From positions 1 to 13,654 of the forward strand of contig JAGWJK010000024.1 of the NCBI GenBank assembly GCA_028865845.1: a stretch of DNA of 13,654 bases, written 5' to 3'. Made by a program: the position numbers and the translations under genes. Positions 1 to 6,377 of the stretch are shown piece by piece (positions within the stretch are counted from its first letter, which is position 1; the number at the start of each line of letters is the position of its first letter). The notes under the pieces are model-generated. The model made no database searches and was not told where the DNA came from. It worked only from the letters and a program-made list of their open reading frames with translations. The DNA is from Rhizobiaceae bacterium (lineage in GTDB: Bacteria; Pseudomonadota; Alphaproteobacteria; Rhizobiales; Rhizobiaceae).

Positions 1-512
1 AAGATGAGTATGGCGGGTCGCTTGGGAACCGCATGCGATTTCCGCTGGAGGTTTTCGACGCCGTGCGAGCCGCCTTTCCGGCGGAAAAGCCCGTCTCAGT
101 GAGGCTCTCAGCAACGGATTGGGTGGCAGGAGGGCTGGAACTCGACCAGACGCTTGCCTTTGCACAGGCGCTCGAACAACGCGGCTGTGATGCCCTGCAT
201 GTTTCGACCGGCGGCCTGCATCCGGACCAGCGCATTCCGGTTGCGCCGAGCTATCAGGTCCCCTTTGCCCGCGCCGTCAGGCAGACGGTCAAGATTCCCG
301 TCGTGGCGGTCGGGCTGATCACCGGTTACGAACAGGCCGAGGCCATCGTCGCGACAGGCGACGCAGACATGGTCGCGCTCGCGCGCACCATTCTGTTCGA
401 TCCCAACTGGCCCTGGCACGCCGCCGCGCAACTCGGCGCCAAGGTGCGCGCGCCGAAACAATATCTCCGCTCGCAGCCGAACCGTTATCGCGATCTTTTT
501 GAAAGCGAATGA
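1..512 (+). CDS. Old Yellow Enzyme family NADH:flavin oxidoreductase, YqjM-like (5' end missing)
   Basis: This is the C-terminal half of an FMN-dependent ene-reductase, a family that reduces activated C=C bonds with NAD(P)H. The reading frame is open from base 3, before any start codon. It begins with the family motif DEYGGSLGNRMRF, so the gene continues off the left edge; about 170 residues of a usual 340-370 are visible. Further OYE signatures are SVRLSATDW (an FMN-contacting arginine in the family), STGGLHPDQRIPV and DMVALARTILFDPNWPW, which is the FMN-phosphate region at the end of the TIM barrel. The GGLHPDQRIPV and C-terminal WPWHAA segments resemble YqjM-type (class III) enzymes more than plant OPR or yeast OYE. 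It ends 30 bases before the stop of the opposing permease gene. Physiological substrate is unknown; the assignment to family is strong. Confidence 0.9.
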   Translation, partial: DEYGGSLGNRMRFPLEVFDAVRAAFPAEKPVSVRLSATDWVAGGLELDQTLAFAQALEQRGCDALHVSTGGLHPDQRIPVAPSYQVPFARAVRQTVKIPVVAVGLITGYEQAEAIVATGDADMVALARTILFDPNWPWHAAAQLGAKVRAPKQYLRSQPNRYRDLFESE

Positions 513-517
513 GAAAG

Positions 518-535
518 GCAGGGATGCGCTCCTGC
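518..535. other. Small inverted repeat between convergent genes
   Basis: GCAGG (518-522) and CCTGC (531-535) form a 5-bp stem with an 8-base loop. It lies in the 30-base gap between the stop of the ene-reductase and the stop of the opposing ABC permease. Its position would suit a bidirectional terminator, but the stem is short and there is no T-run on either strand, so function is doubtful. Confidence 0.2.
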
Positions 536-542
536 AGCGGGC

Positions 543-1379
543 TCAGGCGGCCGTCATTTTCTCGATCCCGTAAATCGCGTTGACGACTGTCAGCGCGATC
601 ACGGCAATCAGCATCTGCACGGTGGCGATCGCAGCAATCGACGGATCGAACTGGTTCTGCAGGTAGCTGAGGATGACGACCGGAAGCGTCGTCGTCGACG
701 GTCCGCTCAAAAACAACGACAATGGCAGATTGTCGAACGAGACGAGCATCGCAAACATCGTGCCGGCGAATATGCCTGGCCTGACGAGTGGCAGGGTGAT
801 CGTGAAAAGCACCTGCTGACGGGATGCCCCGAGAAGCGTTGCGGCCTCCTCGTGATCCGGCGGAACAGCGCGGTAGACGGCGAGAACCGTTCGGGAAATA
901 TAGGGGATTGCAACGACAGTATGAGTGATGACGAGGGACGGGAGCGAGATGCCCAGCGTCATCGCCGACAGCGTGTAGAGCAATGAGAAACCGAGGAGGA
1001 TCGCCGGTATCGAGATCGGTGCCAGCATGAGGTTGGTGAACAGACGTGCCGCGATGCCGTCGTCCCGCGCCGCCCAAAGGGCAGCGGGCACCCCGAGCGC
1101 GAGGCCTGCGAGACCGGACAGAAACGCGACTTCCATGCTGACAACAAGCGACTGCATGAAGGGCGGATAATTCAGTATCCGCTCATACCATTCCAGACTG
1201 AAGCCCGGCATTGGAAAGGCGATGAAGTTCGCCGAAGAGAAGGAAGCGATCACCACGATGACAATCGGCGCCAGCAGAAACAGGAAGAAGAAGGCCGCAT
1301 AGACGGCGAGAGCAAGCTTACCCCATCGCAATCGCCGGCGGCGTGAAACCCGCGATCCGTTCTCGGAGACTGCCGTCAT
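543..1379 (-). CDS. ABC transporter permease, spermidine/putrescine (PotC) type
   Basis: Inner-membrane permease of a binding-protein-dependent importer, 278 residues, the normal size for PotC-like proteins. It shows a basic N-terminus (RRRRLRWGK), a first membrane helix at about residues 22-46 and roughly five further hydrophobic segments. The EAA loop that docks on the ATPase is at about residues 177-202 (EEAATLLGAS, then TLPLVRPG). The start is supported by a ribosome-binding site, AGGAAGGG, seven bases before the ATG. The gene is last of three in a minus-strand operon; its ATG overlaps the TGA of the upstream permease by four bases (ATGA), implying translational coupling. Family-level function is firm. 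The transported solute cannot be read from the permease; polyamine, amino-acid-derived or other small organic solutes are possible. Confidence 0.9.
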   Translation of the reverse strand: MTAVSENGSRVSRRRRLRWGKLALAVYAAFFFLFLLAPIVIVVIASFSSANFIAFPMPGFSLEWYERILNYPPFMQSLVVSMEVAFLSGLAGLALGVPAALWAARDDGIAARLFTNLMLAPISIPAILLGFSLLYTLSAMTLGISLPSLVITHTVVAIPYISRTVLAVYRAVPPDHEEAATLLGASRQQVLFTITLPLVRPGIFAGTMFAMLVSFDNLPLSLFLSGPSTTTLPVVILSYLQNQFDPSIAAIATVQMLIAVIALTVVNAIYGIEKMTAA

Positions 1380-2260
1380 CTCACGCCCTTCCTTTTCAGA
1401 AACCGCAGCTGGATCGCTATTCCAGCAAGCGCAAACAGCAGGAGTACGTTGCCCATGGCGGCCGCGAAGCCGATATTCTGCGTCAAGGCGAACTGCTGAT
1501 AGAGCAAAAGCGCCAGTGTCGTCACCTGCCGTCCGCCAAGCAGCAGCATGGTGAGGAAACTGCCGTTTGCCAGCACGAAGACCAGAATGCAGCCGCTCGC
1601 GATGCCATCCAGGCTGAGCGGCAGAGTGATGGTGAGCAGGGTCCTCAATCTGCTTGCTCCGAGACCTTCGGCCGCCTCCTCAAGGCTTCGATCTATGCCT
1701 TGCAATACGGGGATGAGGGAAAGCACCATGAACGGCGCAAGCACGTGGATGAGGCCGATATAGACCATGATCGGCGCGTTGATCATGTTGACGGGGTTTT
1801 GCAAGAAGCCGAGCTCGGCGAGCCATGTATTGACGAGCCCGCGGCGGGCAAGCAGCACTGTCCAGCCGAAGGTCCGCATGATGATCGACGTCAACAGCGG
1901 TGCAATGAGCAGAAAAAGGAAAACGCCGTTCCACTTTCCCGCATGCCGTACCATGAAATAGGCGACGGGATAGCAGAGGATCAGGCTGGCGATTGTCGTC
2001 AGGGCCGAGACCTCGACCGTCTGCCAGATCACGCCGAGGTAATAGGGATCGGAAAAAAGTGTGGCGTAGAAGCCGAACGGATTTTCCGCCGGCAGGCTGC
2101 GTAGGATGTTGGCCAGCAGCGGCAACACGAAGAAGACGAGCAGGAATATGAGCGCCGGGAGCGCCCATCTGCCCGATGCGATCCGGAAAGCGCGATCACG
2201 GCGCTGCGCCACTGTGCGCAAATCGGCGGAAGCCGCCGGCAGGCTTGTTCCACCGCTCAT
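1376..2260 (-). CDS. ABC transporter permease, spermidine/putrescine (PotB) type
   Basis: This is the second permease subunit, 294 residues, and it probably pairs with the product of 543-1379 as a heterodimer in the inner membrane. After a hydrophilic N-terminus of about 32 residues there is a strong helix (residues 33-52) followed by further membrane segments. The EAA loop lies at about residues 194-218 (EEAAEGLGAS, then TLPLSLDG). The C-terminus is basic (FLKRKGVR). Both gene junctions are 4-base ATGA overlaps: with the ATPase gene at 2257-2260 and with the next permease at 1376-1379. This places it in the middle of a tight ATPase-permease-permease operon. Weak Shine-Dalgarno-like bases (GGAG, AAGG) precede the start. 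Substrate is unproven. Confidence 0.9.
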   Translation of the reverse strand: MSGGTSLPAASADLRTVAQRRDRAFRIASGRWALPALIFLLVFFVLPLLANILRSLPAENPFGFYATLFSDPYYLGVIWQTVEVSALTTIASLILCYPVAYFMVRHAGKWNGVFLFLLIAPLLTSIIMRTFGWTVLLARRGLVNTWLAELGFLQNPVNMINAPIMVYIGLIHVLAPFMVLSLIPVLQGIDRSLEEAAEGLGASRLRTLLTITLPLSLDGIASGCILVFVLANGSFLTMLLLGGRQVTTLALLLYQQFALTQNIGFAAAMGNVLLLFALAGIAIQLRFLKRKGVR

Positions 2261-3339
2261 TGCCCTTGCTCCGGCAGGATCACCGCATAACGGTCCGGCC
2301 AGACGAGGCCGATCATGCCGCCAAGGTCTGCCGCGGTTTTTTCCCTGCTGTAGACGTAGATCGGTTTCGAGAGGCCGGCCAGTTCGAGCTCGTAGGCATA
2401 ATAACTGCCGCGAAAGACGACGTCGCGGATTTGCGCGCGCAACGCTTCGGCTTCGGATGTCAGCGTCAGCCGTTCCGGTCGCACGGCGATGCGGATAGGA
2501 GCGGAGGAGGAAAGCCCTTCAGGTCCGGCAACCTTGACCATCGGTTGATCGGGGAGCGCCAGCCGAACGTTCCATAGGCCATCACCGGCGGGGCCGACGG
2601 GGCTGGCCTCGAAAATGTTCGCCGTTCCCAGGAATTCGGAGACGAATTGACCGTTCGGACGCTCATAGACTTCAGTCGGCGTTCCCATCTGCACGATCCG
2701 CCCCTCCCGCATCACGGCGATCCGGTCGGCCATGACCAAGGCCTCGTCCTGATCATGTGTGACGATGATCGAGGTGACGCCGAGCCGCTTCTGTATGACC
2801 CGCAGCTCGAATTGCATGCTTTCCCGCAGGTTGCGGTCGAGCGCCCCCAGAGGCTCGTCGAGAAGCAGTACTTTCGGATCGGTGACGAGCGAGCGGGCAA
2901 GCGCCACCCGCTGCTGTTGGCCGCCGGATATATGGTGGACATGCCGGTCTTCGAAATTCGAAAGCCGTACGAGATCGAGCATCTCGCGAACCCGGCGCGT
3001 GCGTTCGACAGCACCGATGCCTTTCATCTTCAAACCGTAAGCGATGTTCTCGCCGACGGTCATATGCGGGAAAAGGCTATAATTCTGGAAGACCATGCCG
3101 AGGCCGCGTTTGCGGGGGGCAAATTCGGTCACATCGGTGTCGCCGATCAGGACGTCTCCGGTATCGGGCGTCGTAAAACCGGCAATGATGCGCAGCATTG
3201 TCGTCTTGCCGCAGCCGGAAGGGCCAAGCAGCGCCAGCATCTCGCCGGCGGCGACCTGGAGCGAAGTGGTCTTCAGCGCATCAGTCGCCCCATACCTCTT
3301 GCTGATATTGTTCAGCCTTAGTGGTGCCGATGCGGTCAT
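2257..3339 (-). CDS. ABC transporter ATP-binding protein, PotA type
   Basis: Cytoplasmic ATPase that energises the two permeases encoded just downstream; 360 residues, typical for PotA. All nucleotide-binding motifs are present: Walker A GPSGCGKT at residues 39-46, Q-loop glutamine 85, signature HISGGQQQR near 136-144 (ISGGQ rather than LSGGQ), Walker B LLLDEP ending at 163 with D161 and catalytic E162, D-loop GALD at 165-168, and H-loop histidine 195. Residues from about 240 form a C-terminal regulatory region of the TOBE type, with the motif IAVRPERL near 284-291. It is the first gene of the minus-strand operon, and its start faces the divergent binding-protein gene across an intergenic region of under 100 bases. 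The system assignment rests on this order. The solute is uncertain. Confidence 0.93.
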   Translation of the reverse strand: MTASAPLRLNNISKRYGATDALKTTSLQVAAGEMLALLGPSGCGKTTMLRIIAGFTTPDTGDVLIGDTDVTEFAPRKRGLGMVFQNYSLFPHMTVGENIAYGLKMKGIGAVERTRRVREMLDLVRLSNFEDRHVHHISGGQQQRVALARSLVTDPKVLLLDEPLGALDRNLRESMQFELRVIQKRLGVTSIIVTHDQDEALVMADRIAVMREGRIVQMGTPTEVYERPNGQFVSEFLGTANIFEASPVGPAGDGLWNVRLALPDQPMVKVAGPEGLSSSAPIRIAVRPERLTLTSEAEALRAQIRDVVFRGSYYAYELELAGLSKPIYVYSREKTAADLGGMIGLVWPDRYAVILPEQGQ

Positions 3340-3386
3340 GGCTGGTGTTCGCCTTTCCTGTTATGGTGCGCTCGGGGCAGGCGGGA

Positions 3387-3401
3387 TTTACGTGACGCAA
3401 A
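3387..3401. promoter_or_regulatory. Near-palindromic operator candidate in divergent control region
   Basis: TTTACGTGACGCAAA is an imperfect 15-bp palindrome with one mismatched pair and an odd centre. It sits in the middle of the gap between the divergent ATPase and binding-protein genes. The core GT-G-AC fits the loose half-site pattern of FadR-subfamily GntR repressors, but no regulator gene is in the window. No clear -35/-10 pair could be assigned in either direction. Operator function is inference. Confidence 0.3.
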
Positions 3402-3425
3402 CCACTCCGCGACGGATCAGAGCAT

Positions 3426-3429
3426 GGAG
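3426..3429 (+). promoter_or_regulatory. Ribosome-binding site deciding the binding-protein start
   Basis: GGAG lies six bases before the ATG at 3436. An earlier in-frame ATG at 3424 has no Shine-Dalgarno sequence upstream and overlaps this site. The downstream start also gives a more compact signal peptide, so 3436 is preferred. Confidence 0.55.
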
Positions 3430-3435
3430 CGAACG

Positions 3436-4470
3436 ATGCACGGGTACAAGTGGGTGGGGTTGCTGGCGGGGTTGCTGGGATGCGCAGTGCCCACCGCTTC
3501 GATATCAGCGGCAGACCTTACGGTCGGTGCTTTCGGCGGGCTGTGGGAGCAGTCGCTGCGAAGCTGCATTATCGAGCCGTTCGAAAAACAGACCGGAAAG
3601 ACGGTGGATGTCGTGCTCGGCGCACCGCTGCAATGGCTGAACCAGATCGATGCCAATCGCACGAAACCGCCGTTGGACATTGTCTTCGCGCCGACGGAGA
3701 CGGCTTATCTGATGATCGAAAAGGGTCTCGTCGATCCGCTCACCGCCGACAGGGTGCCGGTCATGGCTGAACTCAACCCCTCTCTCGTCAGCTTCGGTGA
3801 AGGCTACGGCGTCGTATTCGACTACGGCGCCATGGGTGTCATCTACAATTCGAAGACCGTCAAAGCCCCGGTCAAAAGCTGGGACGGGTTTTTCAATGCC
3901 GTCGAAAATGGTGAATTTACCGCCATGATCCCCAGCATCTACTATCCGGGCTCGCTGACGTCCACCCTCTGGAACATCTCGAAGCTGAGCGGCGGTGACG
4001 AAAGGAATGCTCAACCGGGCCTCGATCGCATCAAGAAGATGATGGCGGGAGGCGCCCTCAGTTTCTGGAGCGATCCCAATCAGGTGCTGACGGCTCTCGC
4101 CTCGGGCGAGGTCGATGCCGCCATGTATTGGGACGGCCGCTCCTGGGCCTTCATAAACGATGGAAAACATCCCGAGTTCAAATATGTGACGCCGGAGCCG
4201 GGCGGCCCGGCGACATTCACCTGGATACAGAAGGTGAAGAACGGCAGCGATCTCAGCTGGAAATTCATCGGCATTGCCATGAGCGCCGAAGGGCAGGGCT
4301 GTTTCGCGAACAAGACGCGCTATGGCGTCTCCAATCTGAAAGCCGTTTTCGATCCGGCCGTCGAACCAACCATAACCAAATACGAGAATCTCGCCATTCC
4401 GTCCTATCGCGATATCAACAAATCGCGGGAGGCCTGGATCGAAGCCTGGAACAAGCAGATCGGCCGCTGA
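3436..4470 (+). CDS. Periplasmic solute-binding protein of a PotD-type ABC importer
   Basis: Extracytoplasmic receptor that should deliver solute to the divergently encoded PotABC-like transporter; 344 residues, normal for this family. The N-terminus is a secretion signal: basic start, hydrophobic core WVGLLAGLLGC, and a probable signal-peptidase site after SISA (residue 25). LLGC at 13-16 also resembles a weak lipobox, so a lipoprotein is an alternative. The mature protein opens LTVGAFGGLWEQSL, typical of spermidine/putrescine-type binding proteins, and later has a YGAMGVIYNS segment. Two cysteines (C44 near the mature N-terminus and C289) could form a disulfide in the periplasm. The start at 3436 follows GGAG at six bases; an in-frame ATG at 3424 is an alternative. 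Polyamine specificity is plausible from family but not shown. Confidence 0.88.
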   Translation: MHGYKWVGLLAGLLGCAVPTASISAADLTVGAFGGLWEQSLRSCIIEPFEKQTGKTVDVVLGAPLQWLNQIDANRTKPPLDIVFAPTETAYLMIEKGLVDPLTADRVPVMAELNPSLVSFGEGYGVVFDYGAMGVIYNSKTVKAPVKSWDGFFNAVENGEFTAMIPSIYYPGSLTSTLWNISKLSGGDERNAQPGLDRIKKMMAGGALSFWSDPNQVLTALASGEVDAAMYWDGRSWAFINDGKHPEFKYVTPEPGGPATFTWIQKVKNGSDLSWKFIGIAMSAEGQGCFANKTRYGVSNLKAVFDPAVEPTITKYENLAIPSYRDINKSREAWIEAWNKQIGR

Positions 4471-4722
4471 CCGCAGATCTCATGGCGGTTCCGCGCGGGT
4501 CGCCGCGGCGTGGGTTCGACACCACTATCCCGAATTTCCCATTCTTTTACATGGCTTAACGTGCCGCTTTTGCCTGCGAATGTTAGGCAATCGATAAGAC
4601 GCAGAGCCGTAGCCCATGAAGCACATGGCGGTGCGAATGCATTGATGTGACCGGCTGCTGCCTGCATCCGGTTCGCTGAGGCGGTTGGCGGACCACGAAG
4701 CGATCATCTTATCGAGGTCGAG
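4471..4722. other. Non-coding gap of 252 bases
   Basis: No convincing gene is seen here. The left part has a GC-rich inverted repeat (CCGCG 4491-4495 with CGCGG 4504-4508) without a T-run. The middle has the perfect repeat TTGCCT/AGGCAA described separately. The right end carries the ribosome-binding site GAGG (4714-4717), five bases before the ATG at 4723. The gap most likely holds the end of the binding-protein transcript and the promoter of the next operon. Confidence 0.5.
4570..4598 (+). promoter_or_regulatory. Candidate promoter overlapped by an inverted repeat
   Basis: TTGCCT (4570-4575) and AGGCAA (4585-4590) are a perfect 6-bp inverted repeat with a 9-base spacer. TTGCCT also works as a -35 element, with GATAAG (4593-4598) as -10 at 17 bases. 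The repeat would then cover the -35 and spacer, a usual place for a repressor. The nearest gene starts about 125 bases downstream, so the leader would be long. Both the promoter and operator readings are inference from position. Confidence 0.3.
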
Positions 4723-5148
4723 ATGCCTAGGTTGAATCCCACGCTGACCCTTGAGGATGCCAAACGGATGCTGAGGGCGGCCGAGGCGAAGGCGGCGAGT
4801 TTCGCCGTCGCCTACAACGTGGCCGTGGTCGATGCCGGGGGACATCTGGTTGCCTTCGTGCGGCAGGACGATGCGTTGATCGGCAGCATAGATCTGGCGA
4901 TCAAGAAGGCGGTAACGGCACGCTTTTTCGACAAGACGACCGAAAGGCTTGCGAAGCTTTCGCAACCGGACGAGCCGCTTTTCGGCATCCACCAGAGCAA
5001 CAACGGCAACATCATCATATTCGGCGGCGGCATTCCGGTCGTTCGCGAGGGCAGGATCATCGGTGCGATCGGCGCAAGCGCCGGCACCGTGGAGCAGGAC
5101 ATCGCCGTCGCCGAAGCCGGCATCGCGGCGATCTTAGAGGCGGCATAG
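4723..5148 (+). CDS. GlcG/HbpS family protein (heme-binding-like, formerly DUF336)
   Basis: A 141-residue protein matching the usual full length of the GlcG/HbpS domain. Recognisable family features are the N-terminal helix LTLEDAKRMLRAAEAKA, then VAVVDAGGHLVAFVRQDDA, the Lys/Thr helix IKKAVTARFF, and the C-terminal block GGGIPVVREGRIIGAIGASAGTVEQD. Some members bind heme or related tetrapyrroles (HbpS of Streptomyces). GlcG is encoded with glycolate oxidase, and the domain also forms part of PduO. The cellular role of most members is unknown, and no signal peptide is visible here. GAGG at 4714-4717 supports the start. The zinc dehydrogenase begins 67 bases downstream on the same strand, so co-transcription is likely. 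I make no claim about ligand. Confidence 0.87.
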   Translation: MPRLNPTLTLEDAKRMLRAAEAKAASFAVAYNVAVVDAGGHLVAFVRQDDALIGSIDLAIKKAVTARFFDKTTERLAKLSQPDEPLFGIHQSNNGNIIIFGGGIPVVREGRIIGAIGASAGTVEQDIAVAEAGIAAILEAA

Positions 5149-5203
5149 CGGCGCGCCATCAGTGTCGCTACCGCGATCAATCGGTTCAAAAGGATCACTA
5201 CGA

Positions 5204-5208
5204 AGGGA
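5204..5208 (+). promoter_or_regulatory. Ribosome-binding site deciding the dehydrogenase start
   Basis: AGGGA lies seven bases before the ATG at 5216. The frame is open further upstream to a GTG at 5162, but those residues do not resemble the family. The protein MKAARLHEY, starting at 5216, matches the usual N-terminus of zinc alcohol dehydrogenases. Confidence 0.6.
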
Positions 5209-5215
5209 CGGCACA

Positions 5216-6274
5216 ATGAAAGCGGCACGCTTGCATGAGTATCACAAACCTCTCGTCCTTGAGGACATACCGGTGCCGGACATCCAGCCGGATGAAATCC
5301 TCGTCAAGGTCAAAGCCTGCGGCATGTGCCGCTCCGACGTGCAGCTCGTCGACGGCTATTTCTATCGATATGCCGATACTCCGCGACCGATCATTCCCGG
5401 TCACGAGATTACCGGCGTGGTGCATGCGATCGGCAGCTTCGTTCCGAAGGCATCGGGATTTGCGGAAGGCGATCATGTTGTCGTCTCGCCCGGCTGGGGT
5501 GACGGAACCTGCCGCCATTGCCAGATGGGCAATACGCACATCTGCGCTAACGTCCGCTGGCCGGGTTTTGGCCCCTATGGCGGCTTTTCAGAATATCTGC
5601 CCGTTCCGGCGCGTTACCTGATCAAGGTTGGCAAGTCGTTGAAGTTCGAGGAACTGGCGCCGCTGACCGACGCAGGCCTCACGCCCTATCGCGGCATCAA
5701 GAAATTGCGCGATGCCGGTGCGCTTGGGCCGGATCGCGTTCTCGGCATCCTCGGCGTCGGTGGTCTTGGCGCCTATGCTGTTCAATATGCCAAGCTGCTC
5801 GGCAGCGGCGCGCAGGTCGTCGCCCTTGCCCGCAATGCCGACAAGCTTGCCGTTGCGACCGAATATGGCGCCGACCATGTGATCAGCATCAAGGGCAAGT
5901 CGTCCGGCGACGTCGCCAAAGAGCTGAAAAAAGCGACGGGGCAGGGCGAACTTGATGCTGTCATCGACTGCGCCGGCGCTCCGGAAATGATGCAGCTGGG
6001 CTTCAGCCTGCTCTCGATCAGCGGCCACTATGTCGATGTCGGCTTGGTCGGCGACAGCATCGACATCCCGCTCTTTCCGCGGGTCTCTCGCGAGCAGACG
6101 TTCCACGGCTCGTTTTGGGGCAACTACAATGATCTTGCGGAAGTCATGGCGCTCGCCGCGGCAGGCAAGATCCGCCACACGCTGAAGACCATCAGGTTCG
6201 AAGAGATCAATGAATATCTCGATCGGCTGCGAACCGGCGAAATTGTCGGCAGGGCCGTCGTCACTTTCGACTGA
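5216..6274 (+). CDS. Zinc-dependent alcohol dehydrogenase (medium-chain dehydrogenase/reductase)
   Basis: A 352-residue medium-chain dehydrogenase that should interconvert an alcohol and its aldehyde or ketone with a nicotinamide cofactor. Catalytic-zinc candidates are C38 (CGMCRSD), H63/E64 (PGHE) and D152 in PLTDAGLTPYRG. The structural-zinc lobe GDGTCRHCQMGNTHIC has C99, C102 and C110, with D96 where most relatives have the first cysteine. Sulfolobus solfataricus ADH uses a glutamate there, and the surrounding residues (CxxC, then RWPGF, YGGFSEY) also resemble that group. The Rossmann motif GVGGLG is at 180-185. The end of the second beta strand reads ALARN, lacking the acidic residue of NAD-preferring enzymes, which hints at NADP(H). 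It is preceded by the GlcG-like gene by 67 bases. Substrate is unknown; the start rests on AGGGA at 5204-5208. Confidence 0.92.
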   Translation: MKAARLHEYHKPLVLEDIPVPDIQPDEILVKVKACGMCRSDVQLVDGYFYRYADTPRPIIPGHEITGVVHAIGSFVPKASGFAEGDHVVVSPGWGDGTCRHCQMGNTHICANVRWPGFGPYGGFSEYLPVPARYLIKVGKSLKFEELAPLTDAGLTPYRGIKKLRDAGALGPDRVLGILGVGGLGAYAVQYAKLLGSGAQVVALARNADKLAVATEYGADHVISIKGKSSGDVAKELKKATGQGELDAVIDCAGAPEMMQLGFSLLSISGHYVDVGLVGDSIDIPLFPRVSREQTFHGSFWGNYNDLAEVMALAAAGKIRHTLKTIRFEEINEYLDRLRTGEIVGRAVVTFD

Positions 6275-6301
6275 CGCTCGAAACAGTGGCTGCAAACCAG
6301 A

Positions 6302-6331
6302 GGAACGGGCTTGGATCAAGAGGTCCGTTCC
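6302..6331. other. Stem-loop between dehydrogenase and hydrolase genes
   Basis: GGAACGG (6302-6308) pairs perfectly with CCGTTCC (6325-6331). The stem extends inward four more pairs if two G-U pairs are allowed, closing an 8-base loop. It begins 28 bases after the dehydrogenase stop and ends 46 bases before the hydrolase start. No T-run follows immediately, so it is not a classic intrinsic terminator. It may be a 3'-end stabilising hairpin or a protein site. A TTGGAT inside it, with TGCTAT 17 bases later, is a poor promoter candidate for the hydrolase. Confidence 0.3.
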
Positions 6332-6366
6332 AGTGCTATTCGTGCGAACTAAATTCTTAAAAAAAT

Positions 6367-6370
6367 GGAG
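6367..6370 (+). promoter_or_regulatory. Ribosome-binding site deciding the hydrolase start
   Basis: GGAG lies seven bases before the ATG at 6378. The frame is open upstream to 6210, overlapping the dehydrogenase, but the added residues are unlike any leader. Starting at 6378 puts a clean signal peptide at the N-terminus. The flanking stretch ACTAAATTCTTAAAAAAATG is unusually AT-rich for this window, which would keep the initiation region unstructured. Confidence 0.65.
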
Positions 6371-6377
6371 CAATGGA

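Noticed and set aside
1343..2104. Long open frame (253 codons) on the plus strand across the permease genes
   Set aside because: It lies antisense to clear PotB/PotC-type coding sequence and its translation is rich in Arg, His, Gln and Asp with no family resemblance. Long antisense frames are common in GC-rich genomes.
2647..3321. 224-codon plus-strand frame opposite the ATPase gene
   Set aside because: It is fully antisense to a gene with every ABC ATPase motif, and its translation is low-complexity and basic/acidic in the way of shadow frames.
4491..4508. GC-rich inverted repeat after the binding-protein gene as a terminator
   Set aside because: The 5-bp stem competes with other pairings nearby and no T-run follows, so an intrinsic terminator is not supported.
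4510..4525. GTGGGTTCGACACCAC, resembling a tRNA T-arm
   Set aside because: The stem is only four pairs with an eight-base loop, and no acceptor stem, D-arm or anticodon arm could be fitted around it.
5162..5215. Upstream GTG extension of the dehydrogenase
   Set aside because: The extra 18 residues are not typical of the family, while ATG 5216 has a good ribosome-binding site and a standard N-terminus.
6210..6377. Upstream extension of the hydrolase overlapping the dehydrogenase
   Set aside because: It would bury the signal peptide behind 56 unrelated residues; the ATG at 6378 has GGAG at seven bases.
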